In this document: piece after piece, positions 47,013 through 58,493 of the stretch | Layout: each line of letters begins with the position of its first letter | Position numbering within the stretch: the stretch's first letter is position 1 | Source: Toxonevra muliebris | Taxonomy: Eukaryota; Arthropoda; Insecta; Diptera; Pallopteridae | DNA: 64,000 nt | Assembly (NCBI GenBank): GCA_963691655.1 | Contig: OY829328.1 | Span: 17,235,690 to 17,299,689 of the forward strand | Direction of reading: 5' to 3' | Translations under genes and position numbers: made by a program | The notes under the pieces: model-generated | Seen by the model: the letters and a program-made list of their open reading frames with translations, nothing else | What the model was told of the DNA's origin: nothing | The model's database searches: none

Positions 47013-47467
47013 AATAAATCAAGATGTTTGTCATTTAAAATAACAACTGACATATTTTTCACAGATAACTAGATCAAAGAAATTTTTAAATTTTACACAC
47101 AAAAACATTATTAGGTAAAAAGTGTGTTAAGATTTTTTCAATCTCACTCCTTAAATTTGCTGTTTATCAGTTTTGACGAGTTTTTAAATTTAAATTTGAA
47201 TCTGCACATTTGTATGGACACGTTGTCTGCCCTGCTTCACAAAAAAATTCACAAATTCATCCAATCTTGGTCAACTTGGGCTTAAAATGTTTGTAATTGT
47301 ATAGATTATGCATTAAAAAAGAGAAATGTCCCTGATTTTGACATTTAATTAAAAGTAAATTGAATAGAATTTGAAAAAAATCTTGAAAAATGGCAATTTT
47401 TGAGCTTTGAGGAACCATAACTCAGCCATTTGTTATTCGATCAAAACGGGAAAGGGTATTCAATTAC

Positions 47468-48913
47468 TTTTTTAACAATTAGCAGTTCATTTCGATCGAG
47501 CTCTTTGTTTGGACTCCACAAGGATTTGAGTGAAACCAAACCCCGAAAAGCACAAAATTATTGCTCGACAAAAATTCTTAGCAAAAAAATTTTGTTTGTA
47601 TTCAGGAGGTCTCAATTTATCCACCCAAACATGTTTTCTTCTTGGTACTTTTCGGCTATAAACTAGTGTTATTCATTTGAAGCCTATTTATTTCAATAAT
47701 TAGTTCAAAATATGAACTGCTAAATTTGAAAAGAATTTTTTCCAAATTAATATGTAAATTAATTCTGTTAATTTGGAATTTTTATACAACTTCAAATATT
47801 TTTTTTATTATATATAAAGAAAATATTAATTTCATTGGCTTAGAGTGAAAAGCCACTAAGTCACTTTTTATGAAAAATTAGATTTTGCTGCAGTAAGTAA
47901 GAGAAATTTAAACAACATCGTTTCCAAAAAGAATTATGCTCTTTTATTTCGTTTTCACTTGTTGTTAGATATTAATATGCAAAAGTGCTAAATCCGCAGT
48001 TCTCAAAAAGCACACACTAAGTCGCATAAAAAATAACAAATTGTTTATTTTCATCAAATATCGCAATTGTATTAAATGCAATCTGGCTGCTTAATTTTTT
48101 TGTAGAAGTTTTATATATTTAAAATATTTACAGTAATAAATATTCAAACGTTTTTTGTCTCTCCTGTTAAATTAAAAAAAAAAATTGGATCTTTGCACTC
48201 TAAGTTAACGATATCTTTGGGGCGGGAGGGGGGTACAGCCTCCCCAGCCGCTTCCACATTGTATCTGCTCTTAAGTACTACATTCGTTCCAAAGCCAGCA
48301 CGTTCCATCTATGGTTATAGGGACTTTCAACTTTCATTCAAAACACACACAAACTTTGGTAGTATTTATTTCAATGATATTACAATAAATTTCTGAAATT
48401 TTTTTTCCAGATATATACGTGTGATATAATTCAGATATAACTGCTATTGTGTATGTATGTTTGAAAAATTTGTTTTCAACAAAAATAAAAATTACACGTT
48501 GCTATCGTTTTTCTTCACAGATTTTATCACACAATTCTATTCACAATAAATAAAATTGCTCATTTTAAAATTCACACGTAATTTGACGTCAATTGTGGAT
48601 GTTGTTGTTGTTGTTGCTCCTGCTCTATTTTGCTTATGCATTTTTTTTTTTTACTTAGTGTGTTATACTTCCTACTTTGCTTTGTATATAGGAAATTTAT
48701 AAAGTTTTTCTTTATTTATTTATTTATTTTTTTTTTAATATTAATTACGAAATTTGTACTGCTGCTGTAACTTTAACTACTACCGTTGATCTCTCGCCAA
48801 ATAAGTTACCGTTACAGTGGCAGTAGTTGCAATTCAATTTTTTGCATTTATTTATTTATTTTTTTTTGGGGTGTGTTCACTAGGTGTTGGTATTATTGCT
48901 GTAATTGTTATAA
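47468..48913. other. Non-coding stretch
   Basis: AT-rich with GTTGTT and T-run microsatellites near 48600-48850. Nothing supported. Confidence 0.5.
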
Positions 48914-49272
48914 GTAGGAGCGGATTCAAGGAGGGGTCGGTGAGGGTTGATCTATTTTTACCCCTTTTGGATCTATGAAGCCATTTTGAACAGGTGATCC
49001 AATTGTGAAGATTTGTGAAACGTAGTTTCAATAAGTCTCCAATAGAACATTGCCTATTTACCTAACCCTTTTAGCCAGGTAAAGCCTAATTATTTTAAAT
49101 TATGAAATGCAGTTTTAAGGCGAGCATGTGTGGTAATATTAAATAGTAATTATTTTTGGAATAAGTTTTTAAATGAGTTTTTGAGGAATTTTCAAAGTTA
49201 CTGGAAATCGAAATTCATGTGTCGAAAACCCTGGTTTTTAAGTTAAAATCCCCCACCCTGAATTCGCCAGTG
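48914..49272. mobile_element. hAT-like MITE, imperfect ends
   Basis: Left GGAGCGGATTCAAGGAGGGG and right CCCCCACCCTGAATTCGCCA are inverted with several differences. The right terminus read outward to inward starts CACTGGCGAATTC, typical of the CAGTGGCGGATTC class of hAT MITEs. No clear duplication. Confidence 0.5.
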
Positions 49273-50159
49273 CATATACACAAGCATATGGCATTATTTG
49301 TTTCATGCTCATTTCTCAGTTGAGAAAATTAGTTTTGCAGGCATTTTCGTTTTGCTATTACAAAAAAAAAAAAATTAATAAAAAAAAACTTTACACTAAT
49401 AACTACAAAAAATTATTTTGCTTACGTTATAAATCAAAATATCATAAAATTTATACAACTGTTATAAGTATAGTATGTTACATATATATATACTTTTACG
49501 AGTTCACACGCTCACCTATGAGTAATGGTGTTAGCTGTTGAAGTTGACGTTTTGTGGGAGCAATGAATCACATGTTCATGAAAGTGTTTTTTTTTTAGCA
49601 AGCAACACAAATGAAGTTGCTGATAAACTAACAAATAAAAGAGCATAAATTCCTTTCGTGGGACCAGCACTATTATATAGGATGGGTAAATTAACATTCT
49701 CACTAGTCATTAGGGAAAAGGAAGAACTGGAAAGGAAGTTATACTGAAACACTCATACGACCTGAAACACTTTAAGGAACGTTTCGGAATGACAAAGAAT
49801 AATCTAAGAACACCTTAGGTGGAACAAAACAGAGGATTCTTTCTATTGACTCACGAAGATTTTTGCATTGCCGATAAGGAATCTGCGAATCGTATCTTAG
49901 GACAGTGTTCTTGACTTATGCATACTCGAAGAAGGCATCCGAATACCAGGTACCAATCTCTAATCCATAGAAGTAAGACCAATATTAAAATTTCAAGGAA
50001 GGTTCGACTTATGGAAGTCTTGTAAATCTATAAAGGGGCACAATAGGTCTTCAGTTTTTATTTTTTATAGAAATGTTTAGGAGAACAGAATGCAAAAACA
50101 TAAAATTTTTATTAATAAATAAAAATAAAATAAAAAATACAATAAACCGACACAATTAA
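49273..50159. other. Possibly decayed LINE, otherwise unassigned
   Basis: From about 49700 the base composition is more balanced than in typical intergenic sequence here, and the next segment carries a LINE-like C-terminus on the minus strand, so this could be its continuation. No motif is readable. Confidence 0.3.
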
Positions 50160-50420
50160 TGAATGAATTAAGAGAAAGGAAGAGGATAAAGAGGAACAAT
50201 TAATTTGTAACCTTTTTTTGATTGAAGAAAATCATAGCATCATAGAAAAATATACGCAGAGACCCTTTGCCACAGAACTGCCGACCGACGAAAGAACTAT
50301 TCCTGGAATGACAGCATTTTATTCGTGAACCGTAGGTCACGTGGAATGCATGAGTTCCGCTTTCAGTTTGTATCACTCTGGAGAACACTCAAACATAGAA
50401 CATCTATAATGAAAAAGGGC
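50160..50420 (-). mobile_element. Possible LINE ORF2 C-terminus
   Basis: The minus-strand frame reads CCHSRNSSFVGRQFCGKGSL and then FFNQKKV, which I compare with the NSFFVRTARLWNSLP...FK motif that closes many LINE ORF2 proteins. Frame and conservation are poor. Confidence 0.35.
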
Positions 50421-50785
50421 AATAGAATACACAAGAAAATAATATACAACCTTCAAGATTCGAAGTCATAAGAGCAGAAACCCCTACTGTCCCCTATTAG
50501 CTTCGTCGCCCGATATTGAATACGCTGCAGAAACTTCTGTTAAGTTCGTGAGGCTACGAATAGAACTCTATTTAAGGCGGCTATCTACTACCTTTGTGAT
50601 GTAGTTTAGTATGAAGATCAATAGAAGTGAAGAATATTTTAAACAGCTTCAGAATGCTGAAGCATTTGGGTGCCGCTTTCGATACGATTATTCCAGAAGA
50701 AGAAGATTCGCTGCCTCTCCAATATCCAACCCAACAATGATACTGACAAAGATTTTTTCAGGCAACCAAGTTATTCTTCCTACAT

Positions 50786-50821
50786 ATACACACACTCACA
50801 CACACTCACACACACACACAT
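50786..50821. repeat. (CA)n microsatellite with CT interruptions
   Basis: About 18 CA units with two ACTC interruptions, ending in CATG. Confidence 0.9.
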
Positions 50822-52769
50822 GTCGTATGAGCAACCTTTAATATTATGGCAAATTAGAAACCTGAAATGAAATCGATTTTAACGTTTTCAATCAATTCAA
50901 CTTTGCCAATTTGGATATATAAATCAACTGCTACTTGCATATACAAATAGGCACACGTATTCCATCTAAATATAAATATCAATATATCTATTAAATGTAT
51001 TTATTTTTTATTATATTAATTTGTTTGGTATTTCATATCAACATTTTTTGTCATTGCTTACTAAATATTGGACATTGCCACTAAATGCAAGACAGTATTA
51101 GAATTGTAGTATAGCAATTAACCGAATTCAGTTAAAATTTTATATAATGTTTATGCCTCTTAATTTATATCAGCGGTGGTAGTTGATAGTAGCAGTAGCG
51201 GCGATGGTGATGGTGAGGTAAATTGAATTGTGTATTTTGTGTGTGTTGCAATATTAACACTTTACTAAAATGCTGAAAAATGTGGAAATGGATAATTATA
51301 TGTTTGCTGGAATGTATGTATAATAGTTTGAATAGGGTGCCGATATAGACGAAAATTTGTGTGGCAAACTTCTCATTGAAAAATATATTAACTAAAATTA
51401 TCTGCTTTGAATTTTAAATGGCAGGAAATTCATACAAATCCCCACTAATCTTTCAATATATGCCAAAACATGATTACAGCTTTTATTTTTATTTATTATA
51501 ACATGAAATATTAAGCATCATTAAATTTCATGTACAATTGTTAGTTGCAATTTTTTTTTGTTTTTTTATTAAAATAGAAAATTATTCATTTGTTTAATGC
51601 AATTTCCTTTATATCTTACAGATGCTTAATGCATCTACAATCAAAATTGACATAATCTTTTACTGGTTGTCATCTTTAATGTTTGTTGTTGCTGTTGTTA
51701 TTTTTGTAATTTGTTTTTATGTCGCGCATGATTTTTATTTGCGATTTAAAGCATTTTTCTTTCTTTCTGGCTTGCTGCAAAAATGAAAATAAGCAACTTT
51801 GTTGTTGTAAAAAGTCAATGCAACTTGTTGAATTCATTTGGGATTTGGTATATACAGGAAAAGAAATTGACAAAATATTTTTGAATTTTTAATTAATTTT
51901 TATAAAATCCAGGATTGTATATAATTTGATTATAAATATTTGAACAGATTTTGCAAATTTTTGTATTCGATGAATTTAGCTTCTTCAGTACAATTTGGTC
52001 TGTGAGTTATATAACAATGTTTTTATGAGCTTTTCAAAAAGAAGGAATTTGTTTCATTAATTCAAAAGAGCAATTTTCGGTTTCAAATGGAAAATACCAC
52101 ACAAAGTGGGTTTAGTTAGTTTTATTTGTTAAAAAATACTTCAAAGAACCTTGCGGTTAATTGATCCGCTGATAATAAACAAGTAAGGGAACAATCGAAA
52201 CAAAGTTTTTTATTTATTTATTTATTTTTTTTTTTGAGTTAATGAATCTATTTTGTAGCTCAATACCAAGAGCATAGAAGGTAAACCGGGAAAACGGGTG
52301 GAACCATTGATTCCTTAATTCATTCAAGTGAACATTCTTTAACCCTTTCTTCTCAACTTTTTTATTGGGGGGTAAAAAAATTTTTTGTTCCTGTTTTATA
52401 TTCGTAGATTCGGACTTTGTTAAGAATAAAAACCAAAAAAATTATGAAAGAAGTTTTTAGGAAAGGCTGTAGAGCTTTTGGAATTTTGTATTATAATGAC
52501 CAAAATCTATGAAAGGAGTAAAAATTCGAGAAAAAAATTTTAATTTTTTTTATTTATTTTTTTTTTTTTGTGGAAAAAACAATGGAATGCAAAATAAACT
52601 TTTAGTTTAGAAAATACTTTTAAAAACACACTTTTTCACTGAGTATAAACGGTGAAAATTTTAAACATTTTTGGAATTTGGGTTTATTTTTACTAAAGTC
52701 CAGCATACAGAATTTTGTTGTTCAGTGACCTATGGTAAAATTTCATGATCAACATATTTCTTCAATATA
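50822..52769. other. Non-coding stretch
   Basis: AT-rich. A GGTGATGGTGA patch lies near 51205. Nothing supported. Confidence 0.5.
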
Positions 52770-52861
52770 TTAACCCTCTATCAACCGTCGTAATGGGTCA
52801 AAAACGGAACTTTTTCGAAAAAGGCAAAAAAGACCCATAATGGTGGGTGCCAAAGGGTTAA
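52770..52861. mobile_element. Miniature TTAA-flanked MITE, 92 bp
   Basis: Starts TTAACCCTCTATCAACCGTC and ends GGTGCCAAAGGGTTAA. The termini align as inverted repeats over about 26 bp with mismatches, and TAATGGGTC and GACCCATAATGG face each other. It is the shortest TTAA element in the window. Confidence 0.65.
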
Positions 52862-53255
52862 TATGTAGGAAGAAAATATTCTACGGAAAATTCTACATTG
52901 AATTGCTGAAAATACAAACAAGCTTTGATGCAAAACTAACAAGTTATATTAATGTTTATTATACTTAATCTGTTAGAAATGGGTAAATTTGGGCCCACGT
53001 AAAAAAAAAAAATTGACGTATACTTTTAAAACGTCTAGACCCGTATAATTTTTTTTCTCGAATTCTATCAGCATCCCCTTGCAGAACCTTGTTATTTTTT
53101 CGTTTGTTGAACAAAAAACAAATCAACACTATCACAATTTTTTTAGCACCCGCAAAAAATAATTCAAAAATCGTCAACCTTTCATGTCTTTTGTATACAA
53201 TAGTAACCAAATTATTTATTGTACATTAGAGTTGCATGAATTTGAACACTATAAT

Positions 53256-53589
53256 AGCTGCGTTTTATCCGCCACTTGCTTCTTGTTATGTGTAACTAGC
53301 AGCGATAATTGTATGGGAAAACAACATCAAAGCGGTAGAGATAACACGTATAATTATAGCTGTTATGTATACTTAACAAGTTGTTTAACTACATCAAATT
53401 CTATTGTGAACTGCTAATAGCAAAACAAGAAGCATGACAGTTTGGCAGAAAACAGAAAAGGAAAATATATGAAATATTTGTCTGGCGGTGAAAATAAGTT
53501 AAAATCATCGTTAAATATTCTTATAAAGAGTAAAAACTAAAAACAATGCCTGCAATTGACCGCAATGATTGAGATCCATTAAAATGTTT
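53256..53589. mobile_element. Foldback MITE, family 2 copy 2, truncated
   Basis: Begins AGCTGCGTTTTATCCGCCAC and is the reverse complement of about 40700-41031 (shared AACTAGCAGCGATAATT and CCATTAAAATGTTT). The other end of the element is missing. Sequence from 53590 to 53647 looks like the end of a hAT-like MITE (GGTTCGTGAATCCACCACTG). Confidence 0.75.
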
Positions 53590-53647
53590 CAGCTCTAGTA
53601 CCTCCTCTCCACCCCGTCATCAAAAAATCAAAAATGGTTCGTGAATC

Positions 53648-54922
53648 CACCACTGAGAAAACACTTGCGATATTTCCCTGTTTTACTCACAAAAATTGCA
53701 TTCATTTGATAAAAACTGACAAAAAATACGAAGTTGAATGAAAAATAATAATCAAAGTCCAAAAAAGTATTTTTCTTTTAATCAATACTTGCATAAATAG
53801 CCTTTTTCCATATTCAGTTCAAATAATGATTGATTCGTCTAACTGCATAATAAAAAGTTCTCTTCCATTTTTGTAAGCTTCGTGATTCGAATTTAAGCTT
53901 TAAAACCGTTAAACTAACTAAAAGTAAAATTTGCTCCTAAATAATGTATGGAAGGAAATGAATCTAAGCAGTGAGCTTGAACTACGAAACGTCTATTATT
54001 CAAACAAAAATATTTGCTAGCAATCTCTGCGAGGTTAAATCAGTCTCTTGCACTGCGTCTTCACCTGCCAGTGCTGGCATGGCAATTCAGAATATGTATT
54101 ATCTGTCAAAAAACGGAAAATTTGTCTTTGTGACATAGGCGCTCTGCCAATTATCATGCCAATTCATTTCTAACAAAATGTCAGACACTCAAGTTCTAAT
54201 AATTTGCTCACTCCGCTCTACTTTGTTTTTGTTTTCTCTCACAAATGGGAGAAACGTCAAATATTGTCGGCTTACGTCAAATCATTGGCAGAATACATTG
54301 GCATCGAAATTTGCTTGCCAATGACTCTGCCAATGAGAAAAGTGTGAGTGTATTAGTAAAAAAATGTGCCAGAATGGGTTCATGAGACCCGTTTCATCTT
54401 ACTTTAGTTTAAATGACTATTTCCATTTTTTGACGAAGATATTGAAAATCGAACAAAGCAAGGAAAGTCAGACGCTTTTTTTAAGTGTTTTGTACCATTG
54501 TTTTCGATAAAACTAGGCCTACTTCAACACAAACCTTTTAAAAATCGCAAAGGGCACTTGAGGAACATTTGTATATAAACTGCTCAACAAATCACTCCAA
54601 AATTTTGTGTGACAGTTAGGTTTATTAGTAGCGATTAATTTATGTTAAATAAAGTTTTGCATTTTTAAAAAGTAATGTTACTTCAGTTCAAATTTCATTC
54701 AATCAATTAAATGAATAAAATTTCTTAGCAATTTTCTTCCAAGAGTCTGTTTACATTTCATAGTAAAATCAATTTTTCCAATTTTACAAACTGGAAATAT
54801 CATCAACTCAACGCTATAGTAATAGCTGAGGTTGTAATTCCTATTGTTGTAATTGTTGATGTTTATTATTGACGTTATTATTAACAAAATAAAATATTTT
54901 CAAGATCAACAATACATATACA
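53648..54922. other. Non-coding stretch with a TGCCAAT cluster
   Basis: Between 54075 and 54345 TGCCAAT or ATTGGCA-like heptamers occur about seven times in both orientations, together with two ACGTCAAAT copies. It may be a decayed inverted-repeat element. No gene recognised. Confidence 0.45.
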
Positions 54923-55192
54923 CACTAGCGTATCTAGACATTTCCGAAGGGGGGGCTTTAATTTATTTTCCTTTTCTTTTTTCCCGACTAACGATTTATG
55001 TTATTAAGGCATTATGGGGAGTCCAAAGTAGCAGGTACTGAGACCAAAATGATTTTTTGTGCCAGTCCCTAGTTTAGGACAAAAAAAAATGAACATGAAT
55101 GCAATCATGTCTTTTGTTGAAGAAAATTTTATAGGGAGGGGGAATCTTTTTTCCAAAACCTCCCCCTTCTCACCTCTTAGAACCCGCTAGTG
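54923..55192. mobile_element. hAT-like MITE, 270 bp
   Basis: CACTAGCG at the left faces CGCTAGTG at the right. G-rich (AAGGGGGGGC) and C-rich (CCTCCCCCTTC) tracts sit just inside. The octamers CATATACA and TATCTACT match at 5 of 8 positions. No transposase. Confidence 0.6.
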
Positions 55193-57144
55193 TATCTACT
55201 TACCAACATATACACGGAGAGTGATAGTAACAACAATTTCAACCAAACGAGATAAATATGTCGGCTATTCGCACATATATGCACATACGCATGTATGTAT
55301 TTGTGTAACAGCAATTTTTAATGATAAAATTTTGTGCATGTGAATTTCTTTTTGACGATGCCACTGTGGTGGTGGCGTGGCATTGTACAGCATATCAATG
55401 GCAAAACTAACCAGTACGGCAAGTGAAATATTTTTAATAGTTTATTAAATTTGTATTTTTCATTTTATTGTTGGAAATTTAATTTGGTTTTCTAGTTTTG
55501 TTATTGCTGCTGCAGCATATTTTTATGTATTTCAAGTATCATGTGTAAATTGCATATCAACAGGAAAGTTGAACCCCCCGAATCTCTCAGCTTCACTTGC
55601 TGGTGGCACAAATGAAGGCAGTGGTTAATTTTGCCGCACGAACGAATGTTGTTAAATAGTTGAAATTAGTTTTATTTTTTGTGCAATGTGCAGAGGAAAA
55701 AGTTGTAGATTCACTTCTTCTTCATCTTTCTTTTTCTTCATATTTCTCTTTGTCCATCAGCTTCAAGTTTTGGTCATTATGGATTTGAAGTTTATTATAC
55801 ACGCGTCAAACATATGCAGCAGCAACATGCGTATTTCAATAAATGCACAGTGAATTTTTCCAAGATTTAATTTTGTGTTTTTCTATTTTTCTCCCAAATT
55901 ACAGTGTGCAGTGTGTTAATTTAATTGATTGTTTCTCTTCAGGTGATTTTTGCTGATGTCATTTGAAAATCTGGCTTTCGCGCAGCGATAACGAATATTA
56001 ACTTCAATGTTATATACATATGCTTATTTATTGACAAGCACCACCATCGAAAGCAATGTCGTGGCAGAATTAATGTATTATAAATTTGGTGCTTTGTGAA
56101 AAACTACTTAATCAAACTACTTCCTTTCTCTGCTTAACGCAGTGGCTTTTTATATACGCTAAATTATAAAAATAGGAAATGAAATGCTCACAATCGCTCT
56201 ATGTACATATTAGTGGCTTACATCAATTTATATAACAATTTACACCAATACCATTTAAGCGAAAATTTCCATATTTAAATGCATGCAACTAATACCAAAT
56301 CTATTTTAATTATCATCATCATCATTAGCGCAGTAATAGCAGCGAGCACACTTTAAAACATAGCATTTAATTCGCCGAGACCAGCCAAAGATGGTTTCGG
56401 AAATTGTAATTGCAATCAGGTAAATGTGTAACAAATGAAAAATACTGAAAAGAAAAATATGTTGTTATTGCAATATTGCAACATAATCAACACATGTTGG
56501 TTTATACTGCGCATGCGCACATCGTACATACTATTTAGGTTTTTAATTAAGACATGTGAGACTTTGTTGGTGCTGCTGCTGTTGCTGCTGCTGTGATGGT
56601 GACAAGTTTTTAATTTTATGTACACAAATGTAAAAAAAAAAAAACAGAAAAAGAAGAAAAATACAACAATATTCAGTACACACGCAGTGGCAGTAACTGC
56701 CTGCAACGGTGGCACCATTAAATAAATTCAACAATCAAGTATTTTTGCTGCTTGCTGCATATTTTTATTTATTTTTTTTTTTTACACACACCATTTACGT
56801 CGTTGCACCAATTTCTTTTGCTTTTCTATATGAACATACATATATAAATATGCATTATTATTGTTGCTGTTGTTGCTGTTGTTGTTGTTGCACATCACCC
56901 AACATTGCATTGATGTCAACATTTTATTTATATTGTTGCATTTAACTTAAGATTTCTTAATTCTAGTATTGCGTTCGTTTTACCTGGCGTATGAGTAATA
57001 CGCATTTTTCTTTTTGTAATAAAAAAAAATCGATTTCGATTTGTTTTAGTGAAGTAAGAATGTGCAGTAATTCAAGTTGAAATTAATATTTGAAATTTTA
57101 CATAACTTTTAGACTGGCCTTTTTTACTAAAGAAAAATTATCTA
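55193..57144. other. Non-coding stretch, fly-intron-like
   Basis: GCTGCTGTTGCTGCTG near 56565-56595 and GTTGTTGCTGTTG near 56865-56890 are typical of fly introns or UTRs. No exon supported. Confidence 0.45.
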
Positions 57145-58493
57145 CACTTTAAGTACTTCAACTCATAATGGAGTCAATCTAAGGTTAGGGGAAAAGGCGA
57201 AAAGCCTCGAATTTAATTTAAACGAACCACGAAAGCTAACATTCTAGCTTTTGGAAAACAAATCTACAAACAGTGGGTGTTGACAGTCTACTACTATAGA
57301 TGGATGAAGGGTAAACATTTATCTGTGATTGCATTTGGAAGCAATTCTGGCAAAGTTAATAATAGGTGTCTTATAAACTACCTCTAACCCAGTCATAGAC
57401 CTCTGTGGAAACCAATTTGGACCCTCAACTTAATTCAATTATACCTTGACCTGAACAAAATTATCTTGGAATTTACCTTTTTATTCGCAAATATTAGTGG
57501 GGCGAGCGGGGGAGATGGGAGGGCCTAATTTTTTCATCCTTTCAAAATAATTTTTTTATATTTGACCAACGATCGAAATATGTGAGTCTTTCGTAGGCAA
57601 GAGAATAGTATTGGATCCGCTAGTTCAAATTCTTTTTCAGGTATCATTTTATCACTTCCATTTATAGAACAAGAAGGAAATAGTTAAGAGTCGATGGCAG
57701 CAGAAGGTGAGTTGCATTTCTAAATCGAGCAGAAAGATATGTTGAGGTGTGTTCTCTGAGCAATTAGGATCAAACTTATCATATAAACCCATCACCTTGA
57801 TTTAGTTTCTTTCAGGAAGTAGTAGCCAAATGGCTTAAATAGTAGAATAAAGTATCAGTTGATGGTGTATACATTTTCAATGACCATCAACCTATAATCG
57901 AAACGCTAAACCTCACCTGACCTTGGAGATGACTTTCAATAGTAGGCATTCATTGGCATACCGATATACAGGGAAATAAAAAAGTCAATAAATTTGCTAC
58001 TAAAGACTACTTGATATTTCCATGGGAGTCTGCAAGTGTTAAGTTGAAAAAATTAACTGGAAACAGATTATGGTGAGATGAATGAATAAATCCATAATTA
58101 TTCAGCAATCCTAAAGTATAACTCGAAATCATTAGGAAGAAGACTGTGAATAAAAGTTGGTCACTGCCCTACAAGATTACATGCCACACTAGACTGTGAG
58201 CCTCTCAAATGACTTTTATAGAAGCTATTAAGAAGAAGACGGGAAAAAGCAGACTATCTCATACTACCTTTGCTCCTGTCTGGGCTTGGCTAACTGTAGC
58301 AAAAATTCTCTAAGACGATACTACTACAACGACCTGCCTGACTTGATGCAGAGGACCTGCTAAAATGCATGACAAAATGTTCTGAATATTTTAAAATACC
58401 TAAATAGTTTATTAAAAGGGAGAGTGTGATGTCGCAGCGACTCTTCTCTGGGCTTAAGCGTGTTCTGATGGACAATCACCTGATCTAACCAGC
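57145..58493 (+). mobile_element. LINE family 2, decayed longer copy
   Basis: The start (AATGGAGTCAATCTAAGGTT) matches the RT fragment at 33787. Near 57945-57985 the frame reads GIHWHTDIQGNKKV, an RNase H motif. At 58208-58275, DFYRSY and then QTISYYLCSC corresponds to the finger at 22900-22970. The 3' end GGCTTAAGCGTGTTCTGATG and GATCTAACC matches the family 2 tail. Many stops and shifts make it an old copy. Confidence 0.65.

Larger units (their letters stand above)
45348..47151 (-). mobile_element. DD37E Tc1/mariner element M3, both ends present
   Basis: Both terminal repeats are visible. On the minus strand the element begins AGGAGTGAGATTGAAAAAAT at 47151, and on the plus strand AGGAGTGAGATCGAAAAAAT at 45348. 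TA follows on the right and CA (a mutated TA) precedes on the left. It is interrupted by a TTAA MITE within the left terminal repeat region. It is the most complete of the three copies. Confidence 0.88.
45132..47467. repeat. Inverted-repeat element hosting a DD37E transposon
   Basis: Sequence from 45132 (GTAATTGAATAC, then GATCGAATAACAAATGGCT and AAAAATTGCCATTTTTCAA) returns in reverse complement at 47370-47467. The similarity continues inward (AAACATTTTAAG, AAGATTGGATGAA) to the edges of the transposon at 45348 and 47151. The arms are about 200 to 300 bp. The class is unknown. Confidence 0.7.
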
